Positions 24,316 through 34,238 of a stretch of DNA of 64,000 nucleotides are shown here, in pieces. This DNA is from Flavobacterium endoglycinae. Lineage in GTDB: Bacteria > Bacteroidota > Bacteroidia > Flavobacteriales > Flavobacteriaceae. A program made the translations under genes and the position numbers. Every line of letters begins with the position of its first letter. Position 1 is the stretch's first letter. The DNA is taken from the NCBI RefSeq assembly GCF_017352115.1, contig NZ_CP071448.1, forward strand, positions 1,821,001-1,885,000. Reading direction: 5' to 3'. The notes under the pieces were generated by a model that did not search any database, had not been told where the DNA came from, and saw only the letters and a program-made list of their open reading frames with translations.

Positions 24316-25398
24316 TTAATTATACACTCTTACATAATCTACTTCGAAAGTTGCATTTGTAAAATTAGGATCAACCGTTCCTCCAAAATTTCCTCCCATG
24401 GCTAGATTTAAAATCAGAAAGAATTTTTGATTGAAAGGTGTCGAAGCCGAATTTGCATATGTGTAAAATAATTTATCGTCTACATAAAATTTAATGCTTT
24501 CTGCCGACCAGTCTGCCGCATAAACGTGAAATTCTGTTGCTGAATTTGGCACTGTTGTAGTTGCTGTATCAGGCGTATTACCTGAGCGTCCTGGAGAATG
24601 CAGTGATGAATGGTTTACATTCGGATTATTCCCTACTGATTCCAAAATATCAACTTCTCCGCACAATGGCCATCCTGCAGTATCAATATTATCGCCAAGC
24701 ATCCAGAAAGCAGGCCATGTTCCGCCTCCAACTGGTAATTTGGCACGAACTTCTGCACGACCATATTTAAATGAAAATTTTCCTTTTGTCAGCATTCTTG
24801 CAGAGGTATAGTGGCTTCCCATATACTCTTCTTTGATGGCTTTAATTTTTAAAGTTCCATTTGACACAATTACATTTTCAGGGCGATTGGTATAATATTC
24901 TAATTCGTTATTTCCCCATCCGTCCCCAGTTCCTGTATTGTATCCCCATTTGGATGTATCGGGAGTACCATCAACATCAAATTCATCCTGCCAAAGTATT
25001 TTTCTGGCTACAAAAATATTTACTGAAGTTGATGAACTAATAAATTGTCCGGCAGCATTGTAGGCTGAAACAATTATGGGATATGTTTTGGTACCAGAAG
25101 CTGTAAATGTATATGTGAAATCAGTACTTGTAATTTCTTTAAGCTGATTATCAATCAATACTTTGTATGAAACCGCATTTGATGCTGTAATTTTTAAGTT
25201 GATTTTTCCACTTCCATCTCCTTCAGGTGTCGCTGCGGTTTTACCTACTACTTCTACCTGAACTGACAAATTTGATGGAGCGGGATTAACCGCGCCTTCA
25301 TCTGAACCATCATTACTGCTGCTGCAAGACTGAAAAATCAGCAATAAAATAAATGTCAATATTCCTGCTCTGTTCATAATATTTTTGATTTTTTTCAT
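24316..25398 (-). CDS. GH16 endo-beta-1,3-glucanase (laminarinase), lipoprotein
   Basis: The 360-residue protein has a lipoprotein signal ending at Cys25 (LIFQSC). A PKD/Ig-like domain covers about residues 40-130 and the GH16 jelly roll about 135-360, with the catalytic motif GEVDILESVG (Glu248, Asp250, Glu253). Trp- and Asn-rich segments (WGNNELEYYT) match laminarinase-type GH16. It should cut beta-1,3-glucan chains at the cell surface. It lies 6 nt after the GH5 gene. Confidence 0.9.
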   Translation of the reverse strand: MKKIKNIMNRAGILTFILLLIFQSCSSSNDGSDEGAVNPAPSNLSVQVEVVGKTAATPEGDGSGKINLKITASNAVSYKVLIDNQLKEITSTDFTYTFTASGTKTYPIIVSAYNAAGQFISSSTSVNIFVARKILWQDEFDVDGTPDTSKWGYNTGTGDGWGNNELEYYTNRPENVIVSNGTLKIKAIKEEYMGSHYTSARMLTKGKFSFKYGRAEVRAKLPVGGGTWPAFWMLGDNIDTAGWPLCGEVDILESVGNNPNVNHSSLHSPGRSGNTPDTATTTVPNSATEFHVYAADWSAESIKFYVDDKLFYTYANSASTPFNQKFFLILNLAMGGNFGGTVDPNFTNATFEVDYVRVYN

Positions 25399-25404
25399 TT
25401 GTAA

Positions 25405-27156
25405 TTATTTTTTAGAGGCTTTTTTTTGTCCATTTAAAAATTCTAGATAATTCAAATTAAAGCCACCTTGTTCAAAAACGGTTTTGATTTTATTCTCTCC
25501 AGTTTTTAAAACTACACCAGATAGAATAATGGTTTTCCATTTGTCTTTTCCTCCTGTTGCTGGTAATGTAAGTGTACTTGATTTTTCTCCATTGGTTTCT
25601 AAGTGAAGTTTTCCTTCTTTATCAGATGAATAACGAATAGCAACATTATATTTTCCTTCTGTTGTAACTTGAGCTGTAAACTGAAGCCACTCTCCATTTT
25701 CTATATAAGAAACCTGATACCCTGCTGATCCAGCATCTTTACAGGGTAGAATATCAACCCCATCATTACGCATTGTGTTACCAATATTCCATTCATCAAA
25801 TTTGTTGGTTTCTACTCGGTAGTTTATAAAATCTTTGTCTGAATAGGCATATCCGTTTGTCCCTAAATCATAATGAACTGCTACTATTTTTCCAGGAATT
25901 ACATGTTTTTTATAGGCTTTTGTATCATTGGTCTGAACTTGTCTAAACATGGCATCGATAACATCTGGCTTAACAGTTACGTTTTGCATTTTATAGTTAT
26001 CTGCCATTTTCATTAATGCTTTTTTGGCAAATTCAGGAGATGGTTTTTGACCGCCATCTTTCCAATATTTCAATAAAACATCGTATTCTGGAATTTTGGT
26101 TACTGAGGTTACTCCGGCAATATTTTCGATTTTTTTCATTGGCCAGAACGCCCATCCAATGTTGTTGCTTTCAACTAAAGTCAAAGCGTCTTTAAACCAT
26201 ACATTTGAATTTTCTCCGCTTTCTCCTAACCAGATTGGCACATTGTATTGTGTTCTGTAATCAAGCATTTTCTGGATTGATTCTTTGGTGTTGTAGTTCC
26301 AATATTTATGAAAACTCAATGCCATATTATCATCCCATAAAGGAAAAATTCCGTTGTAATTGTTTCCCCAGCAATTTCCTTCGATAATGACCATGTGATT
26401 GGTATCTACTTCACGAATTGCTTTTGTAATGGCAACCAGTAAATCTCTTAATGGGCCGTTTGAGTTTTCATCGCATCCATTTTTATTTGATCCTGTAAAA
26501 TTCCAATTTGGTTCGTTGATAATATCGTAACCTCCAATCCATTGGCTGTCTCTGTAACGTGAAGCGAGTTTTTTCCATAAAGCAATCATTTTTTTCTGAT
26601 TGCCTTCGCTTTCCCAAAGAGATGGTTTTGTGGTATCGTAATCTGATATTGCGGCATCATTTCCTTGTCCACCAGGTGCTGCATGCAAGTCTAAAATAAG
26701 ATACATTTTATTGGCTTCACACCATTTCAGCAAATCGTCAGTCATTTTGAAACCTTCTTCAATCCAAGTGATCTCACCATTTTTTTCCTGTTCGATTGGC
26801 GGTGTATACAGGTTATAATGCATTGGAAGACGAATTGAATTGAATCCCCATGCTGCTAAAGAATCAACATCTCGTTTTGTGATTCCGTTTGCTTTATAAG
26901 CTGCATAGAATTCTTTTGTTCCTTGTTCGCCAATAACATCTTGAATTTTTTGTCTAATCTGATATTGTGGACTTGCAAACGGCTGGGTTTGGAGCATGTA
27001 TCCTTCCTGCACCATCCATCCCCCAAGTCCCAAGCCTCTCAGAATGATATTTTTTCCGTTTCCGTCAACAATTTTTTGTCCGTCTCTATGCAGAAATCCT
27101 TGTCCAAAAGATGCGATGGAAACTAAAAGCTGTAGTGTGATTAGTATTTTTTTCAT
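25405..27156 (-). CDS. GH5 glucanase with C-terminal CBM6-like module
   Basis: The 583-residue protein has a signal peptide and a GH5 barrel with acid/base Glu215 (DIINEPNW) and nucleophile Glu312 (IWLGESGEN). A C-terminal module (about residues 430-575) resembles CBM6/CBM35, with NGEWLQFTAQV and a final 'FNLNYLEF' strand. GH5 enzymes of this form include exo- and endo-beta-glucanases; the neighbours suggest beta-1,3- or beta-1,6-glucan as substrate. Confidence 0.87.
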   Translation of the reverse strand: MKKILITLQLLVSIASFGQGFLHRDGQKIVDGNGKNIILRGLGLGGWMVQEGYMLQTQPFASPQYQIRQKIQDVIGEQGTKEFYAAYKANGITKRDVDSLAAWGFNSIRLPMHYNLYTPPIEQEKNGEITWIEEGFKMTDDLLKWCEANKMYLILDLHAAPGGQGNDAAISDYDTTKPSLWESEGNQKKMIALWKKLASRYRDSQWIGGYDIINEPNWNFTGSNKNGCDENSNGPLRDLLVAITKAIREVDTNHMVIIEGNCWGNNYNGIFPLWDDNMALSFHKYWNYNTKESIQKMLDYRTQYNVPIWLGESGENSNVWFKDALTLVESNNIGWAFWPMKKIENIAGVTSVTKIPEYDVLLKYWKDGGQKPSPEFAKKALMKMADNYKMQNVTVKPDVIDAMFRQVQTNDTKAYKKHVIPGKIVAVHYDLGTNGYAYSDKDFINYRVETNKFDEWNIGNTMRNDGVDILPCKDAGSAGYQVSYIENGEWLQFTAQVTTEGKYNVAIRYSSDKEGKLHLETNGEKSSTLTLPATGGKDKWKTIILSGVVLKTGENKIKTVFEQGGFNLNYLEFLNGQKKASKK

Positions 27157-27185
27157 CTGAAAATATTTTACTCACTTTTTGTTTT

Positions 27186-28658
27186 TTATTTCCATGTGTA
27201 CGTTCCTACTCCTCCTGCAGGCAGAGAAGTGGTAACCCATTTTCCGTTGAATTTAATGTTGAAGATTTCATTTGTTGAGCCGTCATTTTCAACAATCAGT
27301 ACTTTTGATCCTGAAGGGGTTACAAAAGCAACATTCTGTAAATTTCCGCTATTGTTACTGCCAATTCTAGTTGAACCAGCTGGAACAAATTTTGAAGCAT
27401 GTGCAATAATGTAATAGGCTACATTACGCTGAAAATTATCTGTTGAAGTTATAGTTATGGCTCCTTTACACATTGTGCATCCTCCTGGTGTATGAGGCTC
27501 AAAAGATCCGTTGTTAGCCACGTTCCATTCTAGGGCATTTCTACTGTAATTTCTCATTGATCCAATTACAACATTTCTAAGATGCCATTTTAAATCGCCT
27601 GCAAAATCACCTGTTGACGAAGTCCACTGCTCTGTAAAATATACATTTTTAGTTGGATAAGAATTGTAAACATTTGTAAGAGCGCTAATATCTCCAGCAT
27701 ATAAATGGAAAGCAGAACCATCTACAAAAGGAAACGCATCGGCATCAGCCAAAATTGCTTTTGGATAGTTTGGATTATCGCAGTTGTGATCGTAAGCAAT
27801 AATTTTTACGCTTAAGTTCGCTGCTTTAAATGCAGGTCCTAAACTGTTTTTAATAAAATTGGCCTGATCTGCTGCAGACATGTACATACTTGGATTGTTT
27901 CCGTCATGTAAAGGTTCGTTTTGAGGTGTTACAGCATCAATTGTAATTCCTTCGGCTTTCATTAATTGAATGTATTTTACAAAATATTTTGCGTAAACAT
28001 CGTAATATTCTGTTTTCAATTTTCCTCCAATAAAACTGTCTTTGTCTTTCATCCAAATTGGTGCAGACCAAGGAGTTGCTAGAATTAAAATTTTCGGATT
28101 AATAGCCAGAATTTCTTTTAACATTGCAATGACCGCTTTGTCTTTTTCTAAACTAAATTTAGCGAGAGTTAAATCTGTTTCTCCTGTTGCAAGATCATTA
28201 TAAGTAAAAGGTGCAGCATTTAAATCAGAAGCTCCAATACTAATTCTAATGTAGCTTACTCCAATTGAATTAGTTCCTGAACCAAATAGTTCTTGTAAAA
28301 GTGCACTTCTCTTAGATGCATTTAACTGATTGATTACTTCAACACTTCCACCTGTTAAGGTATATCCGAAACCGTCAATGGTTTGGTATTTTTGAGATTC
28401 ATTTACTTCAATATTTGCATAAGTATTGTAGGTTGTTCCAAATCCTAAAGTCCCGCTTTGTTTTCCAAGTAAAACACTTTGATCGCCTTTTGTTAACCAA
28501 AAATCAACATCATTTGTTACCACAACTGGTGGGTCTACTGGCGGGTTTACAACTGGATCAACGGCATCATTTGATGTCGAACATTTTACTTGAGAAAATA
28601 CTGCCATTGAGAAGAACAATACTTTTATAGTGTTTTTCAAATTTACTTTCATATTCAT
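27186..28658 (-). CDS. GH30 glycosidase, lipoprotein (lineage A, second copy)
   Basis: The 490-residue protein has a lipoprotein signal ending at Cys26, then a Pro/Val-rich linker (residues about 33-47) that would hold the enzyme away from the membrane. The GH30 core begins IDGFGYTLTGGS and has Glu248 (TPQNEPLH) and Glu343 (YFTEQWTS). It shares long stretches with the gene at 21977, including the late 'CTMCKGAI' segment that corresponds to 'CTTCKGAL' there. It lies between the GH5 gene and a GH30 of another lineage. Confidence 0.87.
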   Translation of the reverse strand: MNMKVNLKNTIKVLFFSMAVFSQVKCSTSNDAVDPVVNPPVDPPVVVTNDVDFWLTKGDQSVLLGKQSGTLGFGTTYNTYANIEVNESQKYQTIDGFGYTLTGGSVEVINQLNASKRSALLQELFGSGTNSIGVSYIRISIGASDLNAAPFTYNDLATGETDLTLAKFSLEKDKAVIAMLKEILAINPKILILATPWSAPIWMKDKDSFIGGKLKTEYYDVYAKYFVKYIQLMKAEGITIDAVTPQNEPLHDGNNPSMYMSAADQANFIKNSLGPAFKAANLSVKIIAYDHNCDNPNYPKAILADADAFPFVDGSAFHLYAGDISALTNVYNSYPTKNVYFTEQWTSSTGDFAGDLKWHLRNVVIGSMRNYSRNALEWNVANNGSFEPHTPGGCTMCKGAITITSTDNFQRNVAYYIIAHASKFVPAGSTRIGSNNSGNLQNVAFVTPSGSKVLIVENDGSTNEIFNIKFNGKWVTTSLPAGGVGTYTWK

Positions 28659-28677
28659 AGTTTTTTAAGGTCAGCAG

Positions 28678-30150
28678 TTAGTACACAATAGTTTGTATAG
28701 CATGTGCCGGGATAGTTATAGTATTTTGCAAATTGTGGTTTATTAAGGTGTAAACCACTTCTTCGTCTGATTGGTTCATGACAATAGTAACTACTTTGTC
28801 ATCAGAGTTTTTAAAAGAAGTGCTTATGATTTTTTTATCGCTTACGTCTTCGAGTATTCTTTTTGCATTCGGACGGATGAATTTTGAAAAGTGTCCGATA
28901 TAGTAGTACATCGGAGTATAAATAAGTTCATCTTTGGTTATATCAGCATGAATTGGCGCAAAACAGAAGTTTCCAACATGATTTGGCCCTCCGTTTTGAT
29001 CTAAAAGAATGTTCCAATCTGTCCAGCCAACAGTTCCATTATTGAAATCGTTGATCATATTTAGCCCGTATCGTTCTGCATTTCCCCAGAATTGAAATCT
29101 AGATGCATCAAATTTTTCAATACAGCCTTCTGTAAAAAGTAAATTTTTATTTGGAAAAGCTTTATGCACTTCTCCTACAGCTTCAAATTTAGGTGTGCCT
29201 CCATTCCAAGTTTCGTACCAGTGAAATCCAATTCCCCAAGCATATTTAGAAACTTCTGGGTCTGAGAAAACTAAATTGGCTCTTTGTGTTAACATATCAC
29301 CGCGGTTATGATCCCAGATGATTACGTTTTTAGAACCAAGTCCTTTTTTTTGTAAAGTTGGTCCCAGAAAGTTTTTCAGAAAATCTCTTTCGGCTTCAGG
29401 GGTATAAATGCAAGATTCCCAACGTTGTTTTGCCATTGGTTCATTCTGAATGGTTAATCCCCAAACCGGAATTCCTTCTTTTTCATAGGCATTAATAAAC
29501 TTAACATAATAGTCTGCCCATGATTGTGCGAATTCAGGCAACAAAACGCCGCCGTGTAAAATATCATTATTGTCTTTCATAAAAGCTGGGGGACTCCATG
29601 GACTGACAAATAACGTTAGTTTTCCGCCGGCTGTTTCCATTGCGCTTTTTATTAATGGTATTCTATATTTTTTATCATGATCGATACTGAAGGTTTTTAG
29701 GTCTTTATCGCCCTCGGTAACATATGTATAACTATCACTGCTAAAATCACAGCTGTGGATATTGGTTCTGGCTAACGTATAGCCAATACCTTTGCTTTTA
29801 TCGTAATACGCTGTAAGGAATTCTTTTTGTTTTTTGGGAGACAGTTTAGCAAAAACTTCGGCACTTGCGTCTGTAATAGCACCGCCAATTCCCAAAAATG
29901 TCTGATCGGTTTTTTCAGTATCTAAGGTTATAGTTACTGTTGATTTTTTTTGTTGTGAAGATGATTTTGAAATAAGGTTATTAGAGGATGATAATCTTAG
30001 ATCAGTGTTTTCGGCTGTAGTATAGACCGTAATTTTTGTATTATTTTTTGGTTTAGAAGCGTTAGTAGTCTTTGTTGTTTTTTGTGCCAAACAACAAGTT
30101 ACCTGCAAGATTAATATCGGGATTAATATGATTCTATTTATAGATTTCAT
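28678..30150 (-). CDS. GH30 glycosidase (lineage B)
   Basis: The 490-residue protein has an N-terminal signal (lipobox-like LQVTC at about residue 19, so possibly a lipoprotein) and a Ser/Lys/Thr-rich linker. The GH30 core begins LGIGGAITDASAE and has acid/base Glu237 (IQNEPMA) and nucleophile Glu341 (LFTEGCIE). The 'GGAITDA' form is closer to glucosylceramidase-type GH30 than to lineage A. It is most similar to the gene upstream at 30227. Confidence 0.87.
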   Translation of the reverse strand: MKSINRIILIPILILQVTCCLAQKTTKTTNASKPKNNTKITVYTTAENTDLRLSSSNNLISKSSSQQKKSTVTITLDTEKTDQTFLGIGGAITDASAEVFAKLSPKKQKEFLTAYYDKSKGIGYTLARTNIHSCDFSSDSYTYVTEGDKDLKTFSIDHDKKYRIPLIKSAMETAGGKLTLFVSPWSPPAFMKDNNDILHGGVLLPEFAQSWADYYVKFINAYEKEGIPVWGLTIQNEPMAKQRWESCIYTPEAERDFLKNFLGPTLQKKGLGSKNVIIWDHNRGDMLTQRANLVFSDPEVSKYAWGIGFHWYETWNGGTPKFEAVGEVHKAFPNKNLLFTEGCIEKFDASRFQFWGNAERYGLNMINDFNNGTVGWTDWNILLDQNGGPNHVGNFCFAPIHADITKDELIYTPMYYYIGHFSKFIRPNAKRILEDVSDKKIISTSFKNSDDKVVTIVMNQSDEEVVYTLINHNLQNTITIPAHAIQTIVY

Positions 30151-30226
30151 TATTTACTATGCATACTTAAAAATTAGGGGCTGATATGGATGATTCAAAC
30201 CAACCCCCGGATTAACTCAAAAAATA

Positions 30227-31681
30227 TTAATAAACAAGTGTTTGAATAGCGTGCGCAGGGATTTTTACCACAGTTTTCTCTGCTGCTATAATCAAATTAT
30301 AGGTTATTTCTTTGTCCGTTTTATTCATTACAATCGTTGCCATAGTGCCATCTGCATTTAAGAATGAAGTACTTAGTAATCCGCTTCGGCTTACTGCAGA
30401 ACTTACTCTAACGGCATTTAGTCGGATGAATTTTGAAAAATGTCCAATATAATAATATGAAGGCGTATAGATTAATTGTCCTGTATTGGTATCAGCGTGT
30501 ATAGGTGCAAAACAGAAATTTCCAACATGATTTGGCCCTCCATTTTGATCCAACAGAATGTTCCAGTCTGTCCATCCAACAGTTCCATTATTAAAATCAT
30601 TAATCATAGAAGTTCCATATCTTTCGCCGTTACCCCAAAACTGATATTTTGAAGCATCGAATTTTTCAACACAGCCTTCTGTAAAAAGTATTTTTTTATT
30701 AGGATATGCTTCGTTTACTTTTCCAACGTTTTCAAACATTGGGTCTCCACCAGACCAGTTTTCGTACCAGTGAAATCCAATTCCCCAAACATATTTTGCA
30801 GCTTCTGGATCAGAATAAATTACGTTTGCTCTTTGGTTCATTAAATCACGGTTATGATCCCATGCAATGATTTTTACATTTCCAAGTTTTTCTTTTCTAA
30901 GTGTTGGTCCAAGGAAATTTTTAATAAAGTCTCTTTCGGCTTCGGCTGTATAAATACAGGATTCCCAAGTTTGAACAGCCATTGGTTCATTTTGAGTTGA
31001 GGTTCCCCAAATAGGAATTCCCTCTTTTTGATATTCTTTTATAAACTTAGCATAAAAATTAGCCCAAGTTTGATAGTATTCTGGTAATAAGGTTCCGCCT
31101 TTTAATACATTTTTATTGCTTTTCATAAAAGCGTTTGGAGACCATGGTGCTACATAGGTTAATAATTTGCCTCCTGCAGTCTGGATTGCCTGTTTGATTA
31201 ACGGAATGCGAAATTGTCTATCGTGATCAATAGTAAACGTTTTTAATTCCTTATCGCCTTCTTCGATATAAGAATAGCTTCCACTGCTAAAATCAGAGCT
31301 TTGTATCGTGGTTCTTAGCAAAGAATAGCCAATACCTTTTTGTTTATCATAGTAGGCATTTAGAAATTCATTTTGTTTTTCTTTTGAAAGTTTAGCAAAA
31401 ATTTCGGCACTCGCATCAGTTATCGCACCTCCAATTCCCATAAAAGTCTGAAACTTTTTAGATGGTTCTACAAAAACGCAGATTTCAGTTTCAAGAGGTT
31501 GCTTAGAAGCTGAAAATGACAGATTATCTGTTGGTGTTAATCTTAAATTTGAATTTTCAGCTGTAGTATAAACTGCTATTTTCTTCCCATTGGTTGTAAA
31601 TTCCTTTTTCCCCTTTGTCTGTTGGGCAAAAGCCGTTATAGAAAACAAACAGCACAGAAATTTTAAAGTATTTTTTTTCAT
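30227..31681 (-). CDS. GH30 glycosidase (lineage B, second copy)
   Basis: The 484-residue protein has a type I signal peptide (LFSITAFAQ) and the same core as its neighbour: MGIGGAITDASAE, Glu232 (TQNEPMA) and Glu335 (LFTEGCVE). The two are clear tandem duplicates. As one has a possible lipobox and the other does not, they may act in different places (surface and periplasm). It is the first enzyme gene after the SusC/SusD/lipoprotein group, separated from it by a hairpin. Confidence 0.87.
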   Translation of the reverse strand: MKKNTLKFLCCLFSITAFAQQTKGKKEFTTNGKKIAVYTTAENSNLRLTPTDNLSFSASKQPLETEICVFVEPSKKFQTFMGIGGAITDASAEIFAKLSKEKQNEFLNAYYDKQKGIGYSLLRTTIQSSDFSSGSYSYIEEGDKELKTFTIDHDRQFRIPLIKQAIQTAGGKLLTYVAPWSPNAFMKSNKNVLKGGTLLPEYYQTWANFYAKFIKEYQKEGIPIWGTSTQNEPMAVQTWESCIYTAEAERDFIKNFLGPTLRKEKLGNVKIIAWDHNRDLMNQRANVIYSDPEAAKYVWGIGFHWYENWSGGDPMFENVGKVNEAYPNKKILFTEGCVEKFDASKYQFWGNGERYGTSMINDFNNGTVGWTDWNILLDQNGGPNHVGNFCFAPIHADTNTGQLIYTPSYYYIGHFSKFIRLNAVRVSSAVSRSGLLSTSFLNADGTMATIVMNKTDKEITYNLIIAAEKTVVKIPAHAIQTLVY

Positions 31682-31755
31682 TCTTTTTCCCTATTTTTTA
31701 ATTCTAAATAGAAGTTTTTATTCAGAAACTGATTTCCTTGATGCTTAAGGATTTA

Positions 31756-31792
31756 AAAATAGCCCATACTCATAATGATTATGGGCTATTTA
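31756..31792 (-). terminator. Hairpin between the transport and enzyme genes
   Basis: AAATAGCCCATA and TATGGGCTATTT pair over a loop of about 11 nt, and on the minus strand the stem is followed by TTTTT. It lies in the 138-bp gap between the binding-lipoprotein gene and the first GH30. It may end part of the transcripts, giving more SusC/SusD than enzymes (inference). Confidence 0.6.
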
Positions 31793-31819
31793 CAACCAAA
31801 CTTAAACTTAACTTAAACT

Positions 31820-32677
31820 TTATTTTCCTCTAAATTCAACACTTTTGATGGTGATTCCTCCTGCCGCAATTCCACCACCACTTCTTATCATTAGATAAAC
31901 TTTTCCGGTGATATCGAATTTAACAACATTGCTAATAGCATCTTTTGAAGCATTTTTAACACATCCAATAGCAGATAATTTGCCTGATACCGGAGCATTT
32001 CCACAACCACCCCAAGTGTTTAATCCCATAACAGTTCCTCCGTCTTTATAATCTCCGGAAGTTGTAGCTGGATCAGATTTACCTGCGTAAACTTCAAACC
32101 ACATATCAGAAGAAGCACCACCAGAAATTGTCATATCAATCGTATATTCTCTGTCTTTTACAACATCAATCGCTTGATAAATTCCAGCATGTCCACCACT
32201 AACTGTAGCTCCTTTATCGCTATAAGTCCAATCAGCACCAGCATTGTAGATCACTTTTTTCCAGTTTGCTCTATCTTCTGCAGTTATAAAAGAGCCGCCT
32301 TTTACAAGGTTTCCTTTTGCAGGATCAGAATTTGCTACTACTACCTGAGCCGTAGCATTAGCTGTTGCCCCTCCTGCCGCAATTGCAGTATGAGTAATTG
32401 TGTAAGTTCCTGCATCTGGTAAAGAAATAGTCTCGATCATTTTACCTTGATAGGTTCCATCTCCAGTATTCCATTTTGATGCAATAACTCCTTTCGGCTG
32501 TGCAGTTAAAAGATATGTATTTACAGCACCTGCAACTGGCGTTACAGTAAATGATGCATCAACACTTGAAGCTGTCAGACCATTATTAGCTGGATCATCG
32601 TCGCAGCCAGTAAGCGAACCTAATGCTAAAGCCAGCATTAGGTACATCCCTTTTTTAAAATTAATACTTAGGTTCAT
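31820..32677 (-). CDS. Surface glycan-binding lipoprotein (PKD plus CBM-like)
   Basis: The 285-residue protein has a lipoprotein signal ending at Cys25 (GSLTGC) and a PKD-type domain (about residues 38-112, with WNTGDGTY and AGTYTITHTA). A C-terminal beta-sandwich follows (about 120-285), with the opening GNLVKGGSF and ISGGASSDMWFEVY typical of carbohydrate-binding sandwich domains. It occupies the place of SusE/SusF-type binding proteins after SusD and should capture glucan at the cell surface. Confidence 0.8.
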   Translation of the reverse strand: MNLSINFKKGMYLMLALALGSLTGCDDDPANNGLTASSVDASFTVTPVAGAVNTYLLTAQPKGVIASKWNTGDGTYQGKMIETISLPDAGTYTITHTAIAAGGATANATAQVVVANSDPAKGNLVKGGSFITAEDRANWKKVIYNAGADWTYSDKGATVSGGHAGIYQAIDVVKDREYTIDMTISGGASSDMWFEVYAGKSDPATTSGDYKDGGTVMGLNTWGGCGNAPVSGKLSAIGCVKNASKDAISNVVKFDITGKVYLMIRSGGGIAAGGITIKSVEFRGK

Positions 32678-32716
32678 TTTTGTTTTTGGTTTTTGGTTAG
32701 ATAGTAGTTTTTGTTT

Positions 32717-34225
32717 TTATTGGTAGTTAGGGTTCTGTTTCAATTTAGTCCCAGTTAATTCTACATAAGGAATTGGGAAAATTTCGTCAGTACCTGCGTT
32801 GAATCCTCTATCAGCTAAAGCTGTAGCAGCATCACCCCATCTTACTAAGTCGAAGAATCTATGTCCTTCACCAGCAAGTTCCATTCTTCTTTCATTTTTA
32901 ATCGCAGCCAATGTTACAGGGATTGATGGAAGGCCAACTCTAGCTCTAACAGCATCTAATAATGCCTGAGCTCTTGTTCCAGTAGCTCCTAATGCTTCAG
33001 CTTCTAGCAAATAAGTATCTGCTAATCTAATTACATAAGAATTTTGTTTGTAATTCAACTCTGCAGCTCCACCACCTGTACGAACGTCTGATTTTCTTGG
33101 AAGGAATTTATTCAAGAAATAACCAGTGTCTTGATAACCTGGAATATAGTCTGCTTGTCCAGCTGCTTTTAAAGCTTTTAAATCAAAAATAGTCGCAGCA
33201 AATCGAGGGTCATTTTTCATTGCATCGTATAATTTTTGAGTTGGAACACTAAAGCTCCATCCAGATGGAAGGTCAGCAGCAGGAGAGTTTGCTGGTCTTG
33301 AGTATCCACGAGGTCCAACCATTACGTTTAATGAATTTCCTTCGTCTCTTCCTGAACCCCAGAATCCCCAGTCAGAGTTACCTGCACTAGTGTGAGATAC
33401 TTCAAGAAGTGACTCAGAATTGAATTTGTTAGCTACAACCCATAAATCATTGAAATTAGTAAGTAATTTGTTCCCGTATTGATTTGGCTGTCCTGGAGTA
33501 CCGTTTACTTGTGCAAGAACAGCTGCAGCTTCGGCATTTTTTCCATCATATAAATAAACTTTTCCTAGTAAAGCTTGAGCAGCTCCTCTAGTTAAACGTC
33601 CAGATCCTGTTTCAGCATCCACACTAGTTGGTAAAGCTGGAATTGCTTCTACTAAATCTTTTTCAATTTGAGCATATATAGCTGTAGGTGCCGCCTGCTC
33701 TACATTTAACATTGTAGATGTTGTAAGAGGCTCTAAAATCAACGGAATGTTTTTAAACATTCTAACTAAATTGAAGTAATATAATGCTCTTAATGCTTTA
33801 GCTTCTCCTGTGAATCTAACTTTTAAAGCATCTGACATATTAACTCCAGACATTTTTGATAACAAAACGTTTGCTCTGTAAACGCCTTGATAGTGATCAT
33901 TCCAGAAACTTCCAGGAATAATTAAAGATGTTAATGAATGTGTCGAGAAATTTTGAATTCCCATACCATCAGAAGCTCCACCACCACCAGCGTAGAAATC
34001 ATCAGAACCGGCATTCAGCATAGCCACCATGTTCTCAAAACCACCTGTGTTTTTTCTTAACGGATCGTAAACCCCAACAAGAGCAGCAGTAGCTTGTTGT
34101 TCATCTTTATAATAACTAGTAGATAAGAAAGATCCTTTTGGGTCAACGCTTACGAAGTCTTCAGAACAAGATCCTAAAGCAGCCAAAGCAATGACAACGT
34201 ATATGTATTTAAATTTATTTTTCAT
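32717..34225 (-). CDS. SusD/RagB family glycan-binding lipoprotein
   Basis: The 502-residue protein has a lipoprotein signal ending at Cys20 (ALGSCSED). An N-terminal TPR-like part contains YYKDEQQATAALVGVYD, and the C-terminus carries the family signature ERRMELAGEGHRFFDLVRWG. SusD proteins form the lid of the SusC transporter and bind the glycan. It follows susC after a 13-bp gap. Confidence 0.95.
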   Translation of the reverse strand: MKNKFKYIYVVIALAALGSCSEDFVSVDPKGSFLSTSYYKDEQQATAALVGVYDPLRKNTGGFENMVAMLNAGSDDFYAGGGGASDGMGIQNFSTHSLTSLIIPGSFWNDHYQGVYRANVLLSKMSGVNMSDALKVRFTGEAKALRALYYFNLVRMFKNIPLILEPLTTSTMLNVEQAAPTAIYAQIEKDLVEAIPALPTSVDAETGSGRLTRGAAQALLGKVYLYDGKNAEAAAVLAQVNGTPGQPNQYGNKLLTNFNDLWVVANKFNSESLLEVSHTSAGNSDWGFWGSGRDEGNSLNVMVGPRGYSRPANSPAADLPSGWSFSVPTQKLYDAMKNDPRFAATIFDLKALKAAGQADYIPGYQDTGYFLNKFLPRKSDVRTGGGAAELNYKQNSYVIRLADTYLLEAEALGATGTRAQALLDAVRARVGLPSIPVTLAAIKNERRMELAGEGHRFFDLVRWGDAATALADRGFNAGTDEIFPIPYVELTGTKLKQNPNYQ

Positions 34226-34238
34226 GATTCTTTAAGTA

